Positions 52,512 to 61,369 of a DNA stretch of 64,000 nt are shown here, in pieces. Numbering within the stretch: the stretch's first letter is position 1; each line of letters opens with the position of its first letter. The stretch is from DATAUD01 sp036501665 (lineage in GTDB: Bacteria > Verrucomicrobiota > Verrucomicrobiia > Limisphaerales > Palsa-1400). Both the position numbers and the translations under genes were made by a program. Location of the stretch: NCBI GenBank assembly GCA_036501665.1, contig DASXZW010000082.1:1-64000 (forward strand), in the 5' to 3' direction. The notes beneath the pieces are model-generated. The model ran no database searches, was not told the DNA's origin, and worked only from the letters and a program-made list of their open reading frames with translations.

Positions 52512-54827
52512 TCAAAAAACGCCGACGGCGTAGTGGTCGCGTTTGACGGGGAGATTGTCCAGGCAGCGGCGCACGGCCCAAAGCAAATCACGCGGCGGAC
52601 AGGGCTTTTGCAGAAAGCAACTGTTTGTGCGATGAAGAAACGCTGTGCCGTCGCGCATCACGTCGCCGCCGTAACCGCTTTGTAAAATGACCTTGAGAGC
52701 CGGTTTTTTCTTGAGCAACTCCTCGGCCAGCTTGCGGCCCGTGATGCCTTCCGGCATGATGACATCTGTCAAGAGTAAATCCACTTCGGATGCGCGTGTT
52801 TCCCAGATTTTCATCGCTTCCGGCCCGGAGCCCGCCTGGATGACGCGATAACCCCAGCGTTCCAGCAAAAGATGAGTGACGTAGCGCAACGCTTCGTCAT
52901 CCTCCACCAGCATGATGGTTTCGCGTCCGGAAGCGGGGGCCTCAGTTTCAGGCGAACCGGATTTTGCCGGGGCGCGGACTCCTTTTAGCGCGGGAAGGAA
53001 AATCTTAAAAGTCGTCCCGGCGCCAATGTAACTGGAGACTTCAATCCAGCCCTGGTGTTGTTTGACGATTCCGTAAACGGTCGCCAGTCCGAGACCGGTC
53101 CCCTTCCCCACTTCTTTCGTCGTGAAGAATGGCTCAAAAATACGCGCCATGTTTTCCGCAGGAATTCCCTGGCCGGTGTCTCTTACAATCAGGCAAACGA
53201 AATCACCTTCGCGCGCCTCGGGATGAGCTGAGTCGGGCGTGGAATTGAACGTGACGTGCTCGGAAGTAATTTGCAGTTGACCTCCGCCCGGCATTGCGTC
53301 GCGGGCGTTGACAACCAAATTCACCAGGACCTGCTCCAGCATTCCGGCGTCGGCCTGAACGAGCGGCAACGATGTTGGCCGATGGCAGCAAAGCGCGATG
53401 TCCTCGCCGATGATTCTCTCCAGCATTTTGCTGAGGTTCATCACAATCTCGTCGAGATCGACGGGCTGCGAGTGCATCATTTGCTTGCGGCTGAATGTCA
53501 ACAATTGGCGCGTCAAATTCGCCGCGCGATCGGTGGCTTTGCTGATTTGATCGAGGCAGCCGGTCACTTCGCTGGACATCCCGACCGCGTCCATTCGGCC
53601 CAAATCCGCGTTCCCGCGAATGACGGCGAGGAGGTTGTTAAAGTCGTGGGCAATCCCGCCCGCAAGCTGCCCTATGGCCTCGAGCTTCTGGGATTGCCGG
53701 AGATCCTCCTGAGTTTTGCGCAGCGCGGATTCCGTTCGGATTCGATCCAACGCGCCGCCGCAATGATCCGCCAACGCCTGCAATGTGCCCAAGCTTTGCG
53801 GGCTGTAAGCTTCAGGGGTAAAACTTTGAAGCGAGATCATGCCGGTAACGGTTTTGCCGTTGCGGATTGGGACGCACATGATCGACGCTGAAGGGCGGGT
53901 GAATTCTCCGAATGGAGATTCGTCAATACGACTGTTGCCGGGGTTGCATTTGAGCACCAATTGCGCTCCCTCAGTGAGAGCCTTTCGGGCGAGAAGCGAC
54001 GGGGCGCGAGTCTTGATTTTGCCTTCCCGTTCCTTGCGCTGGCCGTCAATCAAATCGGCGTTGAGGACTTGTGTCAGGACATCCGTGTCGGGAGAGTAAA
54101 GGTCCACCAAACAGGCATCCCAGCCAAGGAGGCGATCCGCCGTGTCCACTATTTTTTGACCCGCTTCGCGCACCGTTTGTGTCGCGCTCAGGAGCAAACC
54201 CAAAGTTGAAAATGCCGACAAAAGAACTTCGGTTTGACAGCGTTCGGCGACTTCGCGGGCGAGCTTTTCATTTGAGGCGCGAAGTTCCTGCGTGCGCTGG
54301 TTGACCATTGCATTCAAGTCCGCCAGCCGCCATGCCGCCTGTCGGGCCAGCGTCCATTTCTTCGCGAGCGTTTCAGCCATTTGCAACACTTCCACGGAGT
54401 CGAACGGTTTCTTGAGGATCAACAAACCATCGCTGTGGCCGAGGCGTCGCGCCATTTCATCCCAGCTATAATCGGAGTAGGCGGTGCAAATCACCACTTG
54501 CAGTTCGGGGCAAATTTCCCAAAGTCTTGCGGTGGTTTCAATGCCGTCCCAGCCCGGCGGCATTCGAACATCGACAAACGCGAGGCCGTACGGTTTGCCG
54601 GCGGCAGCGGCTTGCTTGACCATTTCAAGGCCCTCCTGCCCCTGATAAGCCGAGTCAATATCAAAGCTGATGGCGGCGGTTTTTTCGGACGCATCGCCGA
54701 AAAGGTCCGCGCTCATGTCTCCGAACACATCGCCGTCGTCTTTTGGCGACAACAATTTTCGGAAATCCTCGTGAATGCCACGATTGTCGTCGATAATCAG
54801 GATTCGCCGATTAAAATTGTCGCTCAT
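52512..54827 (-). CDS. Hybrid histidine kinase: REC-GAF-HisKA-HATPase-REC
   Basis: About 771 residues from the ATG at 54827. It starts with a receiver domain (MSDNFNRRILIIDDNRGIHE; phospho-Asp near 85 in AFVDVRMPPGWDG), a helical linker, and a GAF-like domain (LSAFSTLGLLLSATQTVREA, LACKCNP region). The kinase core follows: H-box GQLAGGIAHDFNNLLAVIRG (His near 392), N-box LVNLVVNARDAMPGGG, G-boxes DTGQGIPAENMARIFEPFFT and GKGTGLGLATVYGIVKQHQG. A second receiver domain ends the protein (LLLTDVIMPEGITG, near 683). It begins eight bases after the PAS kinase gene; the two likely form a phosphorelay. No DNA-binding output domain is present. Confidence 0.94.
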   Translation of the reverse strand: MSDNFNRRILIIDDNRGIHEDFRKLLSPKDDGDVFGDMSADLFGDASEKTAAISFDIDSAYQGQEGLEMVKQAAAAGKPYGLAFVDVRMPPGWDGIETTARLWEICPELQVVICTAYSDYSWDEMARRLGHSDGLLILKKPFDSVEVLQMAETLAKKWTLARQAAWRLADLNAMVNQRTQELRASNEKLAREVAERCQTEVLLSAFSTLGLLLSATQTVREAGQKIVDTADRLLGWDACLVDLYSPDTDVLTQVLNADLIDGQRKEREGKIKTRAPSLLARKALTEGAQLVLKCNPGNSRIDESPFGEFTRPSASIMCVPIRNGKTVTGMISLQSFTPEAYSPQSLGTLQALADHCGGALDRIRTESALRKTQEDLRQSQKLEAIGQLAGGIAHDFNNLLAVIRGNADLGRMDAVGMSSEVTGCLDQISKATDRAANLTRQLLTFSRKQMMHSQPVDLDEIVMNLSKMLERIIGEDIALCCHRPTSLPLVQADAGMLEQVLVNLVVNARDAMPGGGQLQITSEHVTFNSTPDSAHPEAREGDFVCLIVRDTGQGIPAENMARIFEPFFTTKEVGKGTGLGLATVYGIVKQHQGWIEVSSYIGAGTTFKIFLPALKGVRAPAKSGSPETEAPASGRETIMLVEDDEALRYVTHLLLERWGYRVIQAGSGPEAMKIWETRASEVDLLLTDVIMPEGITGRKLAEELLKKKPALKVILQSGYGGDVMRDGTAFLHRTNSCFLQKPCPPRDLLWAVRRCLDNLPVKRDHYAVGVF

Positions 54828-54835
54828 GGAATTTT

Positions 54836-56533
54836 TTATTTTACAGCAGCGCTGTATTGAGGCGTTTGAGCATTGACCGGAGGAGTTTCTTCGGTCGCCT
54901 GCTGGCACGGGAGATCCAAAGTGAACGTTGCGCCGAGTCCCGGGCCTTCGCTGAAAACCGTGAATGAACCGCCTAATTCCTTGGCAGCCAGAGCGCCGCT
55001 ATGAAGTCCGAAACCATGCCCGTCTTTGCGAGTCGTAAATCCGTGATTGAATATTCGCGTAAGGTTTTCCGCTGGGATGCCGACACCGTTGTCGATTATA
55101 GAAATTTTCACCCGGCCATCGGCTGCGGTCACGCGCATTGTCAATTGTTTGTCGGTGCGGCCTGAATCGTCACAGGCGTATTTGGCGTTGCGAACCACGT
55201 TGACGAGGATCTGCAAAACTTTATGCTTGTCAGTGCAGATCGTCGGAAGTTCGCGGTAGTCCCGCACAACTTTGACGGAGTGACGGGCGAGCGAGCCTTC
55301 ATTCATTCGCAAGGCATCCTCCAGCAAATCGGCCAATTGGATATTCTCGAAGACGCCGGCGACGCGGGCGTAACTTTGCTGCATCGCGACGATTTCTTTT
55401 ACGTGCTCCAGGTTGGACCGCAAGGAAGTGACTTCTTCGAGCACGGCGGATTTTTCGGAGTCAAGTTTATCGGCCAATTGGCGCAAGAATTCCGGGATTT
55501 TTTTGCCTTTCGGATCAGCCGTCAAAAAAGTCGCGAGGTTATCCGAATGTTCTTCAAACAATGCAGAGAGGCGGCGGACATCTGTCACGCGCGACTTGCG
55601 GACCCGTTCATCCACGAGTGTGGCGGCGACGTTGATGCTGTTGAGCACGTTGCCGACGTTGTGCAGGACGCTTGTCGCGACCTCCGCCATTCCAGCCAGA
55701 CGCGAAGCCTGGACGTATTCTTTATGAGTTTTTTCCAGTTCGGCTTCGGCTTGTTTAATGCCGGTGATATCCTTGGAAATTCCAAAAGTCCCGATGATTT
55801 CGCCGTTCTGATCGCGCAACGGCATTTTTGTCGTTAAAGCCCACGATTCCCGTCCGTCCTTGGAAATTTCACGTTCGACTTTGCCGATGACCGGGCGGCC
55901 TGTGCGCATGATTTCCTGTTCATCCTCGAAAGCGGGGCGGGCATGTTCCTCGGTGAACAGATCGAAATCCGTTTTACCGATGATTTTGCCGCCCGAAAAT
56001 CTTCGGCTCTGGGAATTGCTGCAACGGACGAAGCGGGACTCGAGGTCCTTGAAATAAATGCAATCGACGGAGTTATCGAGCAGCGACGTCAATAAGTGGC
56101 GTTCGTGCGCGAGGGCGGCTTCGGCTTGCTTGAAAGCGGTGATGTCTTTGGAAATGCCGAACGTGCCGAGGATTTCGCCGTCCTTATTGAGAAGAGGCAT
56201 TTTGGAAGTCAGCGCCCAGGTTTCGCGACCGTCCTTGGCGACTTCGCGCTCCATCTTGCCGATCAACGGTTGGCCTGTGCGGACAATCTGCTGCTCGTCT
56301 TCAAAGGCAGGGCGGGCGTGCTCTTCGTCAAACATATCGAAGTCGGTCTTGCCAATAATGTCCGCAGCGCCGAATGGCGACCGTTCGGCGACCGCCTTGC
56401 TGCATTTGATCACGCGCGAATCGCGGTCTTTGAAGTAAATGAAATCCTGGGAATATTCGAGAAGCGCCGCGAGAAGGAGCTGATCGTTTGCAATTGCGCC
56501 TTCGGCCTGTTGACGTTCATTTTTGTCGTCCAT
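54836..56533 (-). CDS. Two-PAS sensor histidine kinase
   Basis: A 565-residue soluble kinase with two near-identical PAS domains (LLEYSQDFIYFKDRDSRVIK and LLDNSVDCIYFKDLESRFVR), each ending with a PAC-like GTFGISKDIT segment. The dimerisation region is GMAEVATSVLHNVGNVLNSI, with His in a VLHNVGN box, and the ATPase domain has NVVRNAKYACDD, IIDNGVGIPAENLTRIFNHG and GHGFGLHSGALAAKELGGSF. It has no membrane segments, so it senses a cytoplasmic signal. The duplicated PAS suggests a recent domain duplication. It is coupled to the hybrid kinase gene eight bases downstream. Confidence 0.94.
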   Translation of the reverse strand: MDDKNERQQAEGAIANDQLLLAALLEYSQDFIYFKDRDSRVIKCSKAVAERSPFGAADIIGKTDFDMFDEEHARPAFEDEQQIVRTGQPLIGKMEREVAKDGRETWALTSKMPLLNKDGEILGTFGISKDITAFKQAEAALAHERHLLTSLLDNSVDCIYFKDLESRFVRCSNSQSRRFSGGKIIGKTDFDLFTEEHARPAFEDEQEIMRTGRPVIGKVEREISKDGRESWALTTKMPLRDQNGEIIGTFGISKDITGIKQAEAELEKTHKEYVQASRLAGMAEVATSVLHNVGNVLNSINVAATLVDERVRKSRVTDVRRLSALFEEHSDNLATFLTADPKGKKIPEFLRQLADKLDSEKSAVLEEVTSLRSNLEHVKEIVAMQQSYARVAGVFENIQLADLLEDALRMNEGSLARHSVKVVRDYRELPTICTDKHKVLQILVNVVRNAKYACDDSGRTDKQLTMRVTAADGRVKISIIDNGVGIPAENLTRIFNHGFTTRKDGHGFGLHSGALAAKELGGSFTVFSEGPGLGATFTLDLPCQQATEETPPVNAQTPQYSAAVK

Positions 56534-56681
56534 GGTGACGCAGACTTAAGCAGTGATTGTGCCATCGCGAATTGTGATAAGTCGTTGTGCCAAGAAATCG
56601 CTTGGCCCATTATTGGACACCCTCTGATTCATTTTTGGAATTGCGTTGCTGCAATTCGGGGCCGCGTGTACAAGCAACGGA

Positions 56682-56918
56682 ATGAGCAATCCTGTCGTAT
56701 TTCAGAAGAGTCCCATCGTCCAAAAAACCGAACCGGGAACCTATTGGTGGTGCGCGTGCGGAAAGTCGGCTTCGCAACCTTTTTGTGATGGGTCACACAA
56801 GGGGACGGAATTTTCGCCGATGGAGGTTAAGATCGACGCTGAAAAAAATGTCGCGTGGTGCGCTTGCAAACATTCCAAGAACATGCCGTTTTGCGATGGA
56901 AGTCATTGTCAATTGTAA
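56682..56918 (+). CDS. CDGSH iron-sulfur domain protein (two domains)
   Basis: A 78-residue protein from the ATG at 56682, with two CDGSH motifs: CACGKSASQPFCDGSHKG and CACKHSKNMPFCDGSH. Each C-x-C-x10-C-x3-H set binds a 2Fe-2S cluster through three Cys and one His, as in mitoNEET-like proteins. An upstream extension of the frame is not conserved. It is divergent from the sensor kinase operon. Role: probably redox or Fe-S transfer. Confidence 0.93.
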   Translation: MSNPVVFQKSPIVQKTEPGTYWWCACGKSASQPFCDGSHKGTEFSPMEVKIDAEKNVAWCACKHSKNMPFCDGSHCQL

Positions 56919-56971
56919 AGCAGCACGGTGAGTTGGAAGGTGGATCTTGCCGCTGCTGCGATTTTTCCAGC

Positions 56972-57048
56972 AGAGAGAAGGAGCCTCCTCTTCCCTGCCC
57001 TCTCCTACGCTAGCGCGGAAGAGAGGGAGACGTTGGAGACTTGAGGCG
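56972..57048. repeat. Dispersed CCTCTCC/GAGAGGG hairpin repeat, copy 2
   Basis: GAGCCTCCTCTTCCCTGCCC, then CTCTCCTACGCTAGCG and GGAAGAGAGGGAGACG repeat most of the block at 19221-19285. The palindromic repeat at 57067-57092 follows within 20 bases, so the two elements occur together here, while at 19221 only the first is present with a different palindrome. Confidence 0.6.
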
Positions 57049-57066
57049 GCTCGTCGGCCCGTCCGC

Positions 57067-57092
57067 GGACGCCTCGGCGAGGCGTCCCTACC
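57067..57092. repeat. Palindromic dispersed repeat, second identical copy
   Basis: GGACGCCTCG, central G, CGAGGCGTCC, CTACC; all 26 bases are identical to 44501-44526. It lies just after the end of the TPR gene on the minus strand, where it could act as a 3' stem-loop. Confidence 0.75.
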
Positions 57093-57101
57093 TTAACTTG
57101 C

Positions 57102-58343
57102 TTATTCCGCCTTGTGTTCGAGGTAACGGTCGTATCTTGGGCGCAATTCGGCGATGAGTTCTTCGTCGTGTAATTGCGTGGCGCGCTTGATGGCTTTGTC
57201 TGCCCAGGTGTTGGCCTGAAACCATTCCTTCCCGGCGGCATAGGAGCGCGAGAGAGTATCCATGAAACGGGCGTTTTGATCGTTTGTCGCGTCGCAAGCG
57301 CGCGTCGCCAGGAGCACGGCCATTTTTGGACTGCGGACTTCGGCGTTTGTCGCGGTTGCGTACAAGACTGCGAGATTGTTGAGGACTTCCGGGTTGTCAG
57401 GAGTCAACGAGAGAACTTTTTCGTAGTGCGAGATGGCGTCGGAGTAATCTCCGAGGCGAGATTGAGCGAGGGCCAATTGCAAATGGGTTTTGGCGACATT
57501 GGAATCGGCGGCGACGGCGCGATTGAGGGCGCTTGCGGCGTCTGAGAATCGGCCCTGGGCATTCAGCATTTCGCCGTAGCTGGCCCAGAAATCCGCCGTG
57601 TTGATTCCGAGCCGGCTGGCCCGCGTGTAATGCTGAAGGGCGTTTGTCTCGAAGCTTTTTGATTGCTGAAAATCCGCGGCGGCTTCATCGGCGTTGCCAG
57701 CAGATTGGGCGGCGTGGCGCGCGGCGGCGGCGTTGCGTTCCAATTCCTGCAATGTGACTGCCAGTTTGTAGTGGATGACGCCTGAATCGGGGTCGTGGCT
57801 GAGGGCGGTTTGATAGACGTTCGCAGCCTCCTCGGGTTTGCCTTGAGAATCAAGAGTCTTGCCCCACGAAACATAGGCGTTGGCGAATTTTGGATCGACA
57901 CGGGTCGCTTCGCGGAATTGCGCGATTGCGGCATCGTAATTTCCCATTTGGAGCAACGCAGTTCCGAGATTTTCGTGGCCTTCAGCGGATTGCTGGGCTT
58001 GAAGGGCCTTGCGGAATTCGGAGACGGCTTGGTCAGGGTGTTTTCGTTCCAGCGCTTTTTTCCCGGAAGCGGAATGTTCCAGGGAGAGGGATTGGCTTTT
58101 AACCAGTTCACGGAAACGGTTGGGGAGTTTTGTGTGAGCATTCTCAGTGGTCATTTCGATCCACTGATTCGTGACGTAAATAACGCCCGTGATCACCAGC
58201 GCGATTAGCAGGTAAATCTGCAACGGTTTGCTGGGTGGCATTGGCGCGTCATCCATATGCAGAACCGCAGCGCCATAATACCCGGAAGAAAAGGCCGCGC
58301 CTGTGCCCGCCTCTTCCCGAGGATTTAGAAAATTGTCGCTCAT
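57102..58343 (-). CDS. Membrane-anchored TPR protein
   Basis: A 413-residue protein with one membrane helix near residues 39-60 (PLQIYLLIALVITGVIYVTN) and a long periplasmic-side or cytoplasmic TPR domain of about nine repeats (for example NYDAAIAQFREATRVDPKFA, AYVSWGKTLDSQGKPEEAAN, RLGDYSDAISHYEKVLSLTP). It likely works as a protein-interaction scaffold. The N-terminus is short and Gly/Ala-rich (MSDNFLNPREEAGTGAAFSS). The gene stands alone upstream of the repeat block at 56972-57092. Confidence 0.9.
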   Translation of the reverse strand: MSDNFLNPREEAGTGAAFSSGYYGAAVLHMDDAPMPPSKPLQIYLLIALVITGVIYVTNQWIEMTTENAHTKLPNRFRELVKSQSLSLEHSASGKKALERKHPDQAVSEFRKALQAQQSAEGHENLGTALLQMGNYDAAIAQFREATRVDPKFANAYVSWGKTLDSQGKPEEAANVYQTALSHDPDSGVIHYKLAVTLQELERNAAAARHAAQSAGNADEAAADFQQSKSFETNALQHYTRASRLGINTADFWASYGEMLNAQGRFSDAASALNRAVAADSNVAKTHLQLALAQSRLGDYSDAISHYEKVLSLTPDNPEVLNNLAVLYATATNAEVRSPKMAVLLATRACDATNDQNARFMDTLSRSYAAGKEWFQANTWADKAIKRATQLHDEELIAELRPRYDRYLEHKAE

Positions 58344-58519
58344 TTATGGATCGCCACATAACTTAACGGCAAAGTGTGTGCCAAACTTCAGACGAAATCA
58401 TTCATAAAAATATTCCCGGACTGGGACCGGTCTGAGTTGAGCGTTCCATGATGTTTATTCTTCGTTGAATAAAACTCCTTTCGTGAATATCTATTAGTTA
58501 AAGAGATATTAGGACATTT

Positions 58520-58903
58520 ATGAAGAAGAAAAGTTATTTTCTCGGTCTTTTCGCAGTGGCTTCGGGATTGATTATTAGTGGTTGCACGGAAAGGGTTTAT
58601 GTTGCGCAACCGCCGCCTGCGGCCCCTGCCCCTCCTCCTTCTGGACCGCAAGTCCCGCCGCCCTATGTGGATTCAGGTGTCGCCCCGACGGCACCTGAAC
58701 CGTCCCCGCAACCGGAGGTCGTTGTTGCCGCGCCGGGACCAGATTATGTCTGGACGGCGGGTTATTGGAATTGGAATGGGGCTGCGTGGATTTGGTTTCC
58801 GGGGCGGTGGGCTTATCCACCTCGCCACGGCGCGATCTGGCTTGGACCGCATTGGGACCGCCGAGGTGGCCGGAGAGTATGGGTGCGCGGCAGGTGGCGG
58901 TGA
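58520..58903 (+). CDS. YXWGXW-type repeat lipoprotein
   Basis: A 127-residue lipoprotein: signal MKKKSYFLGLFAVASGLIIS with lipobox ISGC. The mature part is Pro/Ala-rich (about 30-70), then YVWTAGYWNWNGAAWIWFPG and RWAYPPRHGAIWLGPHWDRR, the Tyr/Trp-rich repeats of the YXWGXW family. Such proteins are outer-membrane or periplasmic and of unknown role. The following 58904-59209 holds no gene and no clear structure apart from GC-rich inverted bits. Confidence 0.85.
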   Translation: MKKKSYFLGLFAVASGLIISGCTERVYVAQPPPAAPAPPPSGPQVPPPYVDSGVAPTAPEPSPQPEVVVAAPGPDYVWTAGYWNWNGAAWIWFPGRWAYPPRHGAIWLGPHWDRRGGRRVWVRGRWR

Positions 58904-59209
58904 TATTTTTGAATAATTTGCCGATTTCAGGCATCTATAACTTTGATTCTGCTCGTTGACGGCAACCACTTGCGGGGGACGACCTCCTCGGTTGAGCAGT
59001 TATCAAAAGAGATATGCGACGATCCCTCGGAGCAGCAATGAGAGGCTTTTTTGTCCCTGCCTTCGGGTCGGGAACGCGATTGCCTTTGCTTAATATTGCG
59101 CGCTTCAAGCCACGCCTGCCGGAGGATTTCGTGTAGTCTGGCAACTTCGGTCGGACTTTCGACCGGTTCAGGGCGGCAACAACAGCTTTCCGGCCAAGGA
59201 TTTTAATAC

Positions 59210-60649
59210 ATGCGACGAAACTCAATTTTGGTTACAGGAGCAGTGGTGGTTCTGACTGTTGGAATCGGAGCCGCTACCCTGGCTTGGAAAGCAGGGCATG
59301 GTGAGCCGCCACTGTGGCGGACGACAACAGTTACACGAGGCGATCTTGCCGCGACAATCACAGCGACGGGGACGGTGGAGCCGGAGGAAGTGGTCGATGT
59401 TGGAGCGCAGGTGTCCGGGCAATTCCTGGAATTTGGCAAGGACAAGTCTGGCAAGCCCATCGACTACGGGTCGGTCGTTGAAACGGGAATGCTTTTGGCC
59501 AAGATCGACCCCAGGCTCTTCAAAGCCCAAGTGGATCTGGATACTGCGGTGGTGGCTTCGGACAAAGCCGGGGAAGCCCAAGCCCAGGCCAACTTGGAGC
59601 AGATGATGGCCAAGGGGGCTGAGGCGGATGCCGATTGGAAGCGGGCACAAAAACTAGGCCCGTCGGAAGCGTTGGCGCCGACAACTTATGATTCCTACAA
59701 AGCCACTTACGAAATTTCAAAAGCCAACGTGAATCTGGCCCAGGCGGCCGTCGAATCAGCGAAGGCCGCCACGGTCCAGGCGATTGCCACGTTGGACAGC
59801 GCGCAACAAACGCTTGGGTACTGCGACATCAAATCCCCCGTCAACGGCGTGATTATTGATCGCCGGGTCAACATTGGCGAAACGGTGGCTTCGAGCATGA
59901 GCACGCCAAGCTTGTTCCTGATCGCCAAGGACCTCAAGCGCATCCAGGTCTGGGCCTCGGTCAACGAGGCTGACATTGGCAACATTCATTCCGGGCAAGT
60001 TGTGACGTTCGGTGTCGATGCGTTTCCAAACCGGGTGTTCCAAGGGACAGTCAACAAAGTCCGCCTCAATGCCACGATGACCCAAAACGTTGTGACTTAT
60101 ACCGTGGAGGTGAACACGGACAACTCGGACGGCAAGCTATTGCCATACCTGACTGCAAACGTCAATTTTCTCGCCGGGGAGGCGACCAACGCGTTGCTGG
60201 TCCCCAACGCGGCGTTGCGCTGGCATCCTCAAGACAACTTAATTGATCCGGCATATCGCAACAGCGATGCTCTGCAAACTGCAGCTTTGGCTGGAGTTGG
60301 AGCTGCCGGCAGTGATGCGCCACCTGCGGAACGGTCTGGATCACACGGCGATGGTCATCAACATGGAGGCGGACACGGAGGTTCCGGGCAGATCAAACCT
60401 CCGTCGCAGACCGGGGTGTTGTGGCTCGAATCTGGCAGTTATGTCCGGCCTGTTTCAGTGGAACTTGGGGTTACGGACGGGACGATGACTTCGGTTCGAG
60501 GCGAAGGTCTGAACGAAGGAAGCATTGTCGTGACTGGAATCGAAACCAAGGAATCCGCCGCCGAGGAATCGGGTTCCAATCCATTCATGCCGCAAATATG
60601 GCACCGCCGCGGCCCAACGAACGCCATTCCTATCCGGCACCGGTCGTAA
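59210..60649 (+). CDS. macA: MacA-like periplasmic adaptor (HlyD/RND-MFP family)
   Basis: A 479-residue adaptor with an N-terminal membrane anchor (about 5-25). Order: barrel-sandwich (TVTRGDLAATITATGTVEPE, VVDVGAQVSGQF), a long alpha-hairpin (about 105-195, with Ala/Gln/Lys-rich coils), lipoyl half (LGYCDIKSPVNGVIIDRRVN) and the beta-barrel (IQVWASVNEADIGNIHSGQV). It differs by a His/Gly-rich insert near 378-392 (SGSHGDGHQHGGGHGGSG) that could bind metal. It bridges the inner-membrane pump and the outer-membrane channel. The ATPase gene starts 15 bases after its stop. Confidence 0.93.
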   Translation: MRRNSILVTGAVVVLTVGIGAATLAWKAGHGEPPLWRTTTVTRGDLAATITATGTVEPEEVVDVGAQVSGQFLEFGKDKSGKPIDYGSVVETGMLLAKIDPRLFKAQVDLDTAVVASDKAGEAQAQANLEQMMAKGAEADADWKRAQKLGPSEALAPTTYDSYKATYEISKANVNLAQAAVESAKAATVQAIATLDSAQQTLGYCDIKSPVNGVIIDRRVNIGETVASSMSTPSLFLIAKDLKRIQVWASVNEADIGNIHSGQVVTFGVDAFPNRVFQGTVNKVRLNATMTQNVVTYTVEVNTDNSDGKLLPYLTANVNFLAGEATNALLVPNAALRWHPQDNLIDPAYRNSDALQTAALAGVGAAGSDAPPAERSGSHGDGHQHGGGHGGSGQIKPPSQTGVLWLESGSYVRPVSVELGVTDGTMTSVRGEGLNEGSIVVTGIETKESAAEESGSNPFMPQIWHRRGPTNAIPIRHRS

Positions 60650-60664
60650 CCGCATTCGCCAAAT

Positions 60665-61369
60665 ATGGAACTGCTCGAATTGCGGCAAATTCGCAAAACT
60701 TATCACTTGGGCGAAATGGATTTGGAAGTGCTTAAAGGCGTAACCGCGACCGTTTCCAAAGGCGAACTTGTCGCCTTGATGGGCGCCAGCGGGTCCGGCA
60801 AAAGCACATTGATGAACATCCTAGGTTGCCTTGATCGCCCCAGTTCCGGGGAATATTGGCTCGATGGAAACGAAATTTCGCTGGCTTCAGTTGATGAACG
60901 CGCCACGTTACGGAATCGGTTGATCGGATTCGTTTTTCAAAGTTTTAATTTGTTGGCGCGAACTTCCGCGCTGGACAATGTTTCGATGCCTCTGACGTAC
61001 GGCCCCGTGCACGTTCACGAGGACGAAATGCAGGAGCGGGCCGCTGCGATGCTCAAGAAAGTCGGACTTGGCGATCGGATGCACCATCATCCGTCGCAAT
61101 TGTCCGGCGGGCAGCAACAGCGGGTTGCCATTGCGCGTTCGCTGATTAACCGGCCCCGATTGCTTTTGGCGGATGAGCCGACGGGAAATCTTGATTCGCG
61201 GACGAGCGAGGAAATTCTGCAAATGTTTCGCGACCTCAACGAAGAAGAGGGCCTTACTATTATTTTGGTCACCCACGCGCAGGAAGTCGCCGATCACGCC
61301 AAGCGAAGCATCCGAATGAAGGACGGTTTGATTGCGAATGAGGCGGAGTTGAAAGGAGCGCATAAATGA
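60665..61369 (+). CDS. MacB-type ABC transporter ATPase subunit
   Basis: A 234-residue ATPase of the MacB/LolD group. Walker A is GASGSGKST, Q-loop FVFQSFNLLARTSALDNV, signature LSGGQQQRVAIARSL, Walker B LLLADEPTGNLDS, H-loop VTHAQE. In classical MacB the ATPase is fused to the permease; here it is separate and overlaps the permease gene by four bases (ATGA). It powers export by the tripartite pump. Confidence 0.96.
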   Translation: MELLELRQIRKTYHLGEMDLEVLKGVTATVSKGELVALMGASGSGKSTLMNILGCLDRPSSGEYWLDGNEISLASVDERATLRNRLIGFVFQSFNLLARTSALDNVSMPLTYGPVHVHEDEMQERAAAMLKKVGLGDRMHHHPSQLSGGQQQRVAIARSLINRPRLLLADEPTGNLDSRTSEEILQMFRDLNEEEGLTIILVTHAQEVADHAKRSIRMKDGLIANEAELKGAHK

